Source of the DNA: Spinacia oleracea
Lineage: Eukaryota; Streptophyta; Magnoliopsida; Caryophyllales; Amaranthaceae
DNA length: 64,000 bases
Direction of reading: 5' to 3'
Assembly: GCF_020520425.1 (NCBI RefSeq)
Contig: NC_079492.1
Location: 102,769,157 to 102,833,156 of the forward strand
Both the position numbers and the translations under genes were made by a program. Every line of letters begins with the position of its first letter. The stretch's first letter is position 1. Of this stretch, positions 54,462 to 64,000 are shown one piece after another. The notes under the pieces are model-generated. The model was not told the origin of the DNA, made no database searches, and saw nothing but the letters and a program-made list of their open reading frames with translations.

Positions 54462-56209
54462 TCTCTATTGTATAAGTGAAGAGCTAAGAGTATTTCAGTA
54501 ATCATACTTTGGGTGTCCTCTATTTAAAAGACTAAAATACCCTCATTCACAATTTAATTTAATGAACAATGAAGAATGAAAAATTCAAATTACACATAAA
54601 TCTATTCTAATTTCCTACAAGGAAGCAAAACCCATAAGTAACAACAACAACAACAACAAAAATCAAACTAATATTTTTACTATGTTGTGTAATCTTTAAG
54701 AGGGAATCAATCACATATAAAATTTACAATCTCTCATAAGATTATATAATTTCTCAAATTAAAATTAAAAATTCAACAAAATACCCCAATCAAATTTTTC
54801 TGTCATTGCAAAATTAAAACAGTCATATAATTCCGAAAATCTATTTAGTTGTAAAATCTTGAAGTGTTAAATACGGAAAATTATAATTACGCACCTTATT
54901 TTTTCCAAAAAAGAAAATCAATACTATGAGTTCAAAGAAAACTAAATCAAACAAAAAAAATATTTCGTCCCCAAAAACTCTACCACATTTTTAATGGCGT
55001 TGATCTCGCGCCAATACACGTAAGTATTTTCTTTGCCATTGATACTACTTACGTCTTCTAAATCCATGCACAAAAAAATCAAATTAAAGACATAATGATT
55101 ATGATATTTCATGATTAAAATTGTAAAAATAGAATGACTAACAAAATAAGCAATTCAATATTATATTAGAGGATGGCGTAATTAAACCAATTAGTAATTT
55201 TATGCACAAAATAGGGAAAAATTAACAGACAAAAAAACTAATTAAAATAACGGTCTTTTTAACAATTAATCTTCAACTTCGATTTCTTCTACTCCTGTAA
55301 TTTTTGTCTATAGTTTGTTTTGGTTGTTGAGATGCAACTCCAAACTTAATTTAGTAATTAGTTTCGTCTTCTAAATTGTACTAAAACACTTGAATCGTTA
55401 TGCAGGTATTATATAGTTCGTCATTGCATTCAATAACCGTTGAATAACTTTCACCAAATAAGACATGTTTTCCATCAACTCATTAAAAATATGAAGTAAT
55501 ATGCAATATTGTTATATAGTTTCTTTTAACAAATAATTGATGTAATATGCAAATATTGTTATTGAGTTTCTTTGTTAATTGTTGTACATACTTCTATATG
55601 CAATACTGCTTAAGTGTAATATAGTATGACATGTGTGCAATCATGTTATGAGTAAGGTTACTCTTTTATATATGTTCTATATTAGCATATTATCATACTA
55701 TATTGTTGATCTCACAATTGCCAGAAACAAAGGACTAAAGACTCTACTAATTTAAGTCCTATCTCTTTTTCCTTTGGGTCTACCAGTGTACAACTATACA
55801 TATTCAAAAGAAAACAAATTTTAAACATGTTAATTTAGGGTTTTGGATTTCCTTTTATTTTAAAAAGTTGAGGCGGCGTTTGGGTGTCAATTGGTATATA
55901 TTGGAGATTATTGACTATGAGTTGAGACGAATATGGATTGTCGTGATTATATTTAGCTTGGAATGAGATTTATTGAGATTAAAAAAATATAGACATAATG
56001 CTTTCTCAACTATATTTATTATATAATTAGTGGCCTCATCTTATACGCGCATAAAAAAAAAACAATCACAATACTTACAACAGTGAAATGTTTGTTTAGA
56101 GGAACTTTATGAACAAATTTTCTTATTTATAATTTGAGGTTATCAGATGCAATAACACAATGTGACGTTTCAATTTAATATCGCACGCATTGCGTGCATG
56201 TAAGACTAG
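54462..56209 (+). mobile_element. non-autonomous Helitron
   Basis: 1748 bp starting TCTCTATTGTATAAGTGAAG and ending CTAG (56,206-56,209), between A (54,461) and T (56,210) as expected for Helitron insertion. The 3' end has a perfect 6-bp stem hairpin, GCACGC-ATT-GCGTGC (56,183-56,197), eight bases before CTAG. No target duplication. The interior is AT-rich and has no Rep/helicase frame, so it is non-autonomous. Confidence 0.85.
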
Positions 56210-56484
56210 TGAATACCATATCTGAACTTATGAGTACCATATTTTAATTTATTTTGGTCTGGTATGTTTTTGTCAAAACGTATATGAGATTGGAATATAG
56301 TTCATTAGTTCCTCCCTTTTTACAATCTACCTTGTTTTATCCATATTTTTATTATGTCCACCTACATTTTTACAAACTTTTTCTATTTTTCTTAATATTT
56401 GTGCAAATAATAACCGTAAAAATCATTTTAAAATGGAGCTATTAATAAAGAAAATACTATAGAGAATAAAAAGATGTTACGTTA
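56210..56484. other. intergenic flank between Helitron and LINE, no gene
   Basis: Resumes the TGAGTACCAT repeat interrupted by the Helitron (56,212-56,240), then AT-rich DNA with no supported feature. Confidence 0.5.
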
Positions 56485-56597
56485 TATTTGAAAGAATATA
56501 TTTTTTTTTTTTTTGACATTGGATGAAATTACATTAATAAAGACAGGGAAAACAAAACCTAAAGCTAAAGATAAAACTAAAACATAGATCTAAAAAA

Positions 56598-59500
56598 CTA
56601 ATCAGGCTCAAGAGGGTGGAGATTGGAAGTAACACCATTCTCCACTGCATTTTTCGCACGTAAATGTGCCTAGTGAACTTGATCTCTGTCATCCTTGTAG
56701 ATTAAACACTTGACAAATGATTTACCTTGACGAAGAATCCTGGAAAGAACCCAAGTCTAACTAATATCCGATAGACCTCCCTTTTGCAGATTGGTAACTA
56801 GATTTGTTGAGTCCGTAAAAATAATTATAGAAGAAATCGATCTAGAAATCGCCCATTCCATCCCATATAGAAAAGCTAGAGCCTCAGCATGAGACGCAGA
56901 CATAGCCATACCTACTGCAGCATCACCAATCGTACCTATCCCTCAACTCTGATTAGAAGAGAGAGCCCAACCCATACCAACTCTTTGACATTTTTCCTTC
57001 CAAGCACCATCAATCTGCAAGCAGAAATCAGTCTGACCCTCTTCCGTTCTCCCTATGTTAACTCGCAGAAATCCAGGAGGGTAGCCTGGATTCACCTCTG
57101 AAACTTGTGAATTTGTGGAATCCATATCCAATAAGAAGACTTGAAATTCTTGAACTGCAATTTGGATATGAGAAAAAACTGCACTCAAATTACCAACTTG
57201 ATTACGAAAAACAAAATGATTCCTCGTTATCCAAAAACTCCACAAGGTGGCAATGAAGTATGGCAAACGGTGAACTTTTCTTCCATCATGACTAATGAAT
57301 AGCCGGATATAATAGAGAAACCACTCTTGAAAAGAGTGATTCTCATTAAAATTTGAGTGGATGCCAAGCGTACCACTCCTCCAAACTTGTTGAGCTAATG
57401 GACATAACCTAAACATGTGTTGAATATCTTCTTCACCCCAACCACACATTCCACAAGTAGTATCAATTAGTATCTCCCTAAAGCTTAAGTTAGACTTCAC
57501 ATCAATAGCTCCAACAAGATCTTCCAGGCAAAAAATTTCCACTTTGGAGGAATTGTGAGGCCCCATAATGTTTTATAAAAGTCTTGCATGTTTTGAATCT
57601 GACCCGACATGAGGTCGTCCTGATCCAAAAGTTGAAGATAAGCATAGCCCGACTTAACAGTGAATTTTCCTGATTGTTGATGAGGCCAATTTAGGAAATC
57701 TAATTCATGAGAATCAGGAAGATCGGTTGAAAGAATATTCTGAACATATTTTGCTTCAAAAATTTTCCAAACCTTTGGAACATCCCAACCAATCAAACCA
57801 GGGCGCATAAAATCACTAACTTTCCAAGACATTGCTTCAAAAAGCCGAACATTTGAGGAGAAAACCGGTGTTACCCCATTTACCCATTTATCTTTTCCAG
57901 CAACGATCCTTGTACCTGAACCTATTTTCCAAATGCAACCCTCAACAAGCAAGTTTTCAGCTTTCTTAATGCCTCGAAATCCCCATGAATAATTACCACG
58001 CAACAAAATACGTTTACCTGTTACCTTTGGAGAAAAACCCTTTGCAGCATAAACTTTGGCCAGTAGAAGCTGTGGATTATTGTGAAGCCTCCATGCCTGC
58101 TTCATTAAAAAGGCCGAATTCAGAGTAGAAATCTTTCTTATTCCCAAACCACCCATACCTTTAGGTAGTTGGAGAATATCCTTTCGAATCCAATGCATAC
58201 CCTTAACACTTTGCTTTTCCCAAAAGAATCCTGCAATCATGGAATCAATCTTGTTCGCTATACACTGTGGAATCTCCAAGCAGTTGAGAATATGAGAAAC
58301 CATTGAGATGACAACTGAATTAATAAGAATTATTTTTTTTGTTGCGACAACGAGATCGCGTTCCAAGAAGTAAGCAATTGAGCTACTTTACCAATAAGAA
58401 AATGAAAGTGAGTGCTTTTTTTTCCAATAACATCTATTGGGACCCCTAAATGAGGTTGAAATTGTGCCACCCTTGGCATTCTCAAAATTGATTTGAAGCT
58501 TTCCTGATCCACCATAGAAGTGTTAGGGCTAAATTTCACAAATGACTTTTGTAAATTCAGTTGTTGACCCGATATAACACCAAAGCGCTCCATAATTGAA
58601 AAAATATTCCTACAAGCCGAGTCAGTTGCTTTGAAAAATACCATGGCATCATCAGCGAAGAATATATGAGAAATATTCGGACCCCGTCTGGACATCTTAA
58701 TCCCCTGAAACAACTTAATGTCTTTTCCTAAACCTAACATGCGACCCAAAATATCCATTCAGAAAAGGAAAAGATAAGGGGACAAAGGATCACCTTGGCG
58801 GAGCCCACAATTTGGGATGAAGTGAGGCGAAGTCCTTCCGTTAACAAGAACTTTATAAGAGACAGTACTCACACACTGCTGAATGAGCATAATCCATTTT
58901 GATGGAAAACCATAGGCATGTAAGACCTTGAACAGGAAATCCCACTGGACCCTGTCATAGGCTTTACTCATGTCCACCTTTATCGCCTCCAAATTAGAAC
59001 CAGAATACTTCCTGCCATTAATGAAAGATAATAACTCATGGCTAAGAAGGACATTGTCCGACATATACCTCCCAAGAATAAATGCATGTTGTGAATCATC
59101 AATCAGTGTAGGGAGCACTGCTTTGAGTCGATTTGCTAAACACTTAGAAGCACACTTGTAAATGGTGTTGCATAAACTTAACGGACGCAATTGAGTAACT
59201 TCTTCTCGAGAGGAAACTTTTGGAATCATAACTAGTAAGGTTTGATTCCATTGTTATAGTAAGAAACCAGTGGACAAAAAATGTTGGATGCCCTCAATTA
59301 CTGATTGCCCAACCGCATTCCAATGCTTTTTGTAGAAATCAACCGAGATTCCATCTGGACCTGGAGAGGTCGATCCTTTCATAGCAAACATGGAAGCCTT
59401 AATTTCCGAGTTCGTAAAAGGCCTAAGAATACTTTCAACTTCAAACAGAGATAGATGAGGAAGATCCATTTCTCGTAGCACATTATCTATTTCTGAATCA

Positions 59501-60728
59501 ACGAGTTGTGGACTATTAGATAAATAAACTGATTTTAAATTTGAAACAAGTATTTCTTCCACTTCATCTTGACCTTCCTTAATCTGACCTACCTTATTCC
59601 GTAACTTGAGAACAGAATTAGACACCTGCCTTTTCTTTACTCTTGAAAAAAGAAGCTTGGAAGGGCAATCACCCTTAGAAACCCAAGTCTCCTTCATCCT
59701 CTGAGACCAAAACTGAAATTGTAACTTGGCATTACTGTGCATTTCATCAATCTTTTCCAATAAGCCGAACCTGATTGGAGATCATAAACTTGTAATCCCG
59801 ATTGGTTCACAGGGTCAGAGAATTGTTGCCAGTTAATCCCCCTAGATTTCTTATTCTTAAGACACCAATTACGAATTCGATTACGAGCTAAACCTAATTT
59901 CCTCGAAAGAGTGAACATTGGAGATCCCACTATAACCAAATTCCAAACTTCTTCCACAATAGAAGCAATATCAGAGAATAGTAAACACCAAGCTTCAAGT
60001 TGGCATGGTCTATTTTTCTTCAAACCTAAGTGCGAGGTTTAAAAAACAATGGCAGCATGATTTGATATAAGTATTGGTTGATTAGTTACTCTACTATCTG
60101 GAAATTTTAAAAACCAGTCAGTAGACATATAAGCCCTATCCAATCTTTCCAATATCAAATCTGTATCCTCTCTTTTATTAGGCCACGTAAAAGGAGGACC
60201 AGAGAAAGGGACATCTGATAAGTTCGAGGCCAATTTCCGTTGAATAAATTCCTCCCACCCCTTAATAGAAGAAGACCCTCCCAATTTGTCTGACAAAAGG
60301 TCAAGTTGGTTAAAATCTCCAAGAACTAGACAAGTAGGAAAGGCGAGTATAGGATCTAGCATCTTAGCCCAAACAGCAAGCCTATCCTCTACATTAGGAG
60401 CTCCATACACAAAGAGAATTTCCATTTCATTAGTACTATCCACTACAATTTTACAAAGAACTAGATTTTGGGAGGAGAAAAGACAAAAGACATTATATGG
60501 GCACCATCCTAAAACTGCTAAACCACCCTTGGACCCAATTGAGTCAATTCCACATACAAAAGTAGGTTTACAACTCCTAAGTAAGGATTCTACATTAGAT
60601 AAACTAGCCTTAGTTTTTGACAGAAATATGAACATGGGGGCAAAATATTCCTTTAACCAAACCACATAAGGAACAACTAGAGAACGAACGTCATTAGTTC
60701 CCCGGCAGTTCTATGAGATTATTTTCAT
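56598..60728 (-). pseudogene. LINE ORF2: endonuclease, reverse transcriptase, zinc finger and RNase H
   Basis: The start ATG at 60,728 gives MKIIS, then a TAG at codon 6 where Trp of the endonuclease motif ISWNCRG is expected. The endonuclease continues to about 60,039 (LVLGDFNQLD, GPPFTWPNKR, ERLDRAY); its final SDH motif reads SNHAAIVF, so a catalytic Asp is lost. RT at about 59,760-58,330: GSTSPGPDGISVDFYKKHW, RPLSLCNTIYK, IKVDMSKAYDRVQW, GLRQGDPLSPYLF and FFADDAMVFF. zf-RVT cysteines (MCGWGEEDIQHMFRLCPLA) near 57,450-57,380. The RNase H domain begins LQIDGAWK (about 57,020), shifts frame near 56,945 and continues SASHAEALAFLYGMEWA, FTDSTN to the stop at 56,600-56,598. At least six breaks. 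Confidence 0.92.
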
Positions 60729-62894
60729 ATTGAGCGTGGGGGCTGCGAAAGGCAAGCCACCACACCCTCATTAGAGCCATGAAAAATTGAACTTGTATCC
60801 TGAGAATGTGGCACATCAGTTTCACCACACGCAGCTTCAGTGACACTCCTCCCCCAGCCAGAATCTGAACTATACTTAGATCTTTTATTTTTTGGCAAGG
60901 AAAGAGTAGTTTGTGATCGTTTCTTGGAGTTTAACACACCATTTCCTTCAACGAAATCCTAAGCTAAAGAAATAGCTGAGATATTATTAGGACAAACATT
61001 TTTTTCATTCTTTCTTGAAACTTTAATCCCGTAACCATCCCTTTGTTTTAAACACAACCTTTTTATGTTACGCCGCTTATGAGTCCATGAAGAACCCACA
61101 TAACCCGAATATGTTGGATGCTAGAAAGATCTGGACTGAAATAGGTGGCTACTGCCAGACCGTTTGCGAGACAGAGAATCAGAAAGAGGGGGATCTATTG
61201 GTTCTGTAGACAAAGCCTCTGTAAGTGATACATTTTCAAAAGGAGGTTTGGGGGAACTAAGCTCCCTACCAACTTCTATATTTTTATTCACCTGATGCAC
61301 TACAGATTCCTTGTTATCGTTTGGACCAATAGAAACAATGCTAGGAGGCATAGTTGGGATCGAAGTAACCACCCCATCTCGATAAACTTGTGGTTTTCCC
61401 TCTACAAAACTGATGCCACGAAGAGGAATGAAAGCGTAATTGGAGTTATCTTCTTGGTCACTATGAAAACCATTTTGTGCTTTTGATGATTTGTTTACTT
61501 CGAATGTTGTGAAAACACCATTGTGATTACCATTCGACAAATTAAATGCCCTAAAACAACCTCATAATCACTACTGTTGCTTCTTCCCAAAGAAGGTGCA
61601 GTCATACGAAACCCCGGATTTTCAACACAAGTAGCTGAAGGATAATTAAGGCCATACGGGTCAGCACTTGGAGTTTGGTTATGATAATTTCCTGTAGTCA
61701 GCAGATCAGATTCTTCCTCCTTAATCTCATTCATCAATGTATCTTCTTCATATGAGCTGTTTTGTACACTAGCATAATACTCAGAGCCTGAGGTGTGGAA
61801 TATTCCCTCATCTGAACTATCAACCAAGCCATGAACAAAATAATTCTGACTAGGACCATTATTACCCAAATCTTGAACATTAGCATCCTCATTATTCATA
61901 TCATTATCATTAAAAACAATGTCAGTGTTCTGAAAACCATTATTCTTCACATCCCCTCCATTAACTCCATCACCATCACAGCCCCTCCATCACCATCACC
62001 ATCAGAAGAATTCCCATTCCCACCATTATTACCATGAACATCAGGTTCTCCATTAACATCTCCATTCTCCCCTCCCACCTCTACTTCTAAACCAAGAAGT
62101 AGCAAATTGACTCTAACATTCCGGTACCAATAACGGTCCGGTAAGCCCTCTATCATATTTGAATACAGAGGAGTGTTTATGGGGCCATGAATAACTGATA
62201 TTCCTGCTGACTCAAAACCCTCCACTCTATGGTAAGTATGATAATAAGTTGAATCACAGTTACACTGATAATGTCCTACTAAACCAAATTTTGTTACAAA
62301 ATTTATAAACACATTCGTATCTAAAATAAACCCAAACAAGTTGCCCTCCCCCAACAGGCACAAAGCAACCAGGAATTAGAGGTTTTGATAAATCAAGCCA
62401 TACCTTAGCCCTGAATTCAGGCTCCACTGGAAGAACCAAACCATCATGTTCCAGAATCTCCACATAGCCCAGCAGATGGAGACATTGCAGAGCCCACTTT
62501 GGATCAAGAAAACCGAGAGGAAGGCCTACCACACGAACCAAATCCATGCCTTTTCGAAATTAATATTATCTAAGATTGTACTGGTGCTGCCCCTTCGAAA
62601 CGTTATTATTCGACCATCGATTATTGTTGAATGAAGCTCAAGAATGCCTTCTACATCAGCCGGATGAGAACAAGTGAACACATAAAAGTGCCCTGTACGA
62701 TATACATTAATAGTTCCTCTCTTCAGCCACCTCGAATCAATCATATGTTGGACCTTAAACGGACTTGGCTGATTTGTGTCAAAAAAATGACCCAAAACTG
62801 ACAAATCCCAATTAATATGCTTCAATTGAAGTTCTTGAGGAGGGTCTACAAGAGGACCCATTCGATACGTATTCCAGGGATGTTGCTGATTCAT
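60725..62894 (-). pseudogene. LINE ORF1: DUF4283-type nucleic-acid-binding protein, frameshifted
   Basis: Start ATG at 62,894 (MNQQHPWNTYRMGPL). The N-terminal part (VLGHFFDTNQPSPFKVQHMI, GHFYVFTCSHPADVEGIL) resembles the DUF4283 domain of plant LINE ORF1 proteins. It is followed by FRAKVWLDLSKPLIPGCFVP and a CCHC-knuckle relic (FVTKFGLVGHYQCNC) split by a frameshift near 62,300. The rest (62,000-60,725) is low-complexity, Ser/Asn-rich and basic near the end (SKKRSQTTLSLPKNKRSKYS). Frame changes near 62,530, 62,300, 61,950, 61,520 and 60,950. The last frame's stop TGA (60,727-60,725) overlaps the ORF2 ATG. Confidence 0.85.
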
Positions 62895-63345
62895 TTATAG
62901 AAAATAAAAAAAACTTTTGTATTGATTGATTGATTGAGAATAAAGAAAGAAAGGGAGGAGATTAAAGATAAGTAGTAGAAGATCACCAGAGTATACAGAA
63001 GACAGAGTATATAATAGCCAAAACTGGAAAACCCAATAACTAATTGGGCAGGAACACAAGTTAAACCTTGTTAAAATCCTAAATAAGGTAGGGACTGACA
63101 ACTAAAATAAAGAAAGGAGTAAAAGGAGAAGTTGAAGAAGTCGAAAGAAATGGATAGAAATCCACTCCAGAAGAGACGAAAGATGTTTGATAACAATAAA
63201 AAGAAAGTAAATAGAAGGAAAAGACAAACCCCAGAATTGTTTGGGAAGAACAGTAGCTGAATTGTTGATGAACAAACCCTAGGTTTTTAGGGATAGTGCT
63301 CTTTGCTTTGAGAGGAAAAACACCTGTTTGCTTAAGGTGGTTGCT
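62895..63345 (-). promoter_or_regulatory. LINE 5' untranslated region with presumed internal promoter
   Basis: 451 bp between the LINE start (next to the right target duplication) and the ORF1 ATG. It is purine/pyrimidine-asymmetric, with the minus strand CT-rich (63,080-63,170). The function as internal promoter is by analogy with L1 elements. Confidence 0.5.
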
Positions 63346-63360
63346 TATTTGAAAGAATAT

Positions 63361-63843
63361 TGAGTTAGGTAAAAATGTACATTTTTTGCCTACCAATGTT
63401 TTGTTTACGTATGAGTAAGAATGGTGAAAAAAATTACAACTTTAAGAACAAAATCCTAGTAAGATTTTCTAATTTAGAACACATATATTGTTAATAAGAA
63501 ATCTTAATAATAACAGGTGTATGATAGTATGAGACTAAATTACTTGGTTTGGGTACTTGTGTTGGAGCCAAATACGTGTTTAAGGGGTCAAGTCAGATGC
63601 ATTGTCCAAATGTTAAGGCACAATAAGTCAACAGAAGAAATGTTGACTCGGATGCCAGCAAGGTTGTTAGAGTTTGTTAGAACTGTTATAACCAACTGCT
63701 GACTTGGCAGTTCTTATTGCATTATATGATTTTTACAATTTGTTGTATAAATACCTTGCTACTGATTGTAATCAGACAATCAAATTCATAAATAAAAATC
63801 CCAAAATTCTATCCTACTTCTCTCTTCTGATTCTAATATTTCT
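63361..63843. other. intergenic; LTR-like promoter text near the right end, no gene
   Basis: 63,664-63,843 reads TGTTAGAGTTTGTTAGAACTG..., TGTATAAATACCTTGC (TATA-like, about 63,744-63,759), AAATAAAAATCCC (poly(A)-signal-like, 63,790) and then a CT-rich tract, which resembles a short copia LTR cut by the window end. The frame at 63,517-63,702 has no recognised domain. Confidence 0.35.
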
Positions 63844-64000
63844 CTTCTTCTTCTTCTTCTTCTTCTTCTTCTTCTTCTTCTTCTTCTTCTTCTTCTTCTT
63901 CTTCTTCTTCTTCTTCTTCTTCTTCTTCTTCTTCTTCTTCTTCTTCTTCTTCTTCTTCTTCTTCTTCTTCTTCTTCTTCTTCTTCTTCTTCTTCTTCTTC
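63844..64000. repeat. (CTT)n microsatellite, runs off window
   Basis: At least 157 bp (over 50 units) of uninterrupted CTT to the last base. The true length is unknown; such runs are also common assembly break points. Confidence 0.97.

Larger units (their letters stand above)
56500..63345 (-). mobile_element. full-length L1-type LINE, inactivated
   Basis: 6.85 kb on the minus strand, flanked by a perfect 15-bp duplication (tatttgaaagaatat at 56,485-56,499 and 63,346-63,360). The poly(A) tail is the T-run at about 56,501-56,514. 5' UTR 63,345-62,895, ORF1 62,894-60,725, ORF2 60,728-56,598, then a short 3' UTR. Both ORFs carry stops and frameshifts. The presence of the 5' UTR and ORF1 shows it was not 5' truncated. 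Confidence 0.94.

Overview
This window is plant nuclear DNA, very probably from a core eudicot. It contains two intron-bearing host genes buried in about 55 kb of transposable elements: Ty3/gypsy and Ty1/copia retrotransposons, an L1-type LINE, Mutator-like elements, Stowaway and Tourist MITEs and a Helitron. My impression of the abundant copia LTR family and the MITE mix is Caryophyllales (spinach, beet or quinoa relatives), but nothing here proves the species. No prokaryotic operon, CRISPR array, tRNA or rRNA gene was seen.

Layout. 1-13,976: a decayed chromodomain gypsy element (Tekay/Del-like) whose reverse transcriptase is split by a minus-strand copia element (1,328-11,437, TSD agact). 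13,977-15,090: tandem gypsy 3' ends and a gypsy LTR. 15,122-23,315: an Athila-like gypsy that lost its RT and most of its integrase, with a solo copia LTR (19,545-20,950, TSD gttga) inside. 23,316-26,733: LTR relics and a 1.2-kb Mutator-like element (25,044-26,275, 9-bp TSD). 26,736-45,541: a five-element nest, a Stowaway MITE containing an old short-LTR copia (B), which contains a gypsy element (D), which contains a nearly intact copia (E); a second Stowaway sits in the target duplication of copia B.

45,544-52,310 holds the host genes. PCNA (plus strand, four exons, 261 aa) has a promoter with two E2F sites, a TATA box and telo-boxes. A nucleotide-sugar/triose-phosphate translocator-family gene (minus strand, four exons, 306 aa) is tail-to-tail with it. 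PCNA works in S-phase DNA replication; the translocator probably feeds Golgi polysaccharide synthesis. There is no evidence that they act together.

52,327-64,000: a Mutator-like element with about 475-bp inverted arms and a GRF-type zinc-finger fragment, a Tourist-like MITE, a non-autonomous Helitron (54,462-56,209), a full-length but inactivated LINE (56,500-63,345, minus strand, 15-bp TSD), and a CTT microsatellite that runs off the window. Element boundaries were set by eye from terminal sequences and target-site duplications. Domain calls rest on motifs recognised in translated sequence; no database search was run.
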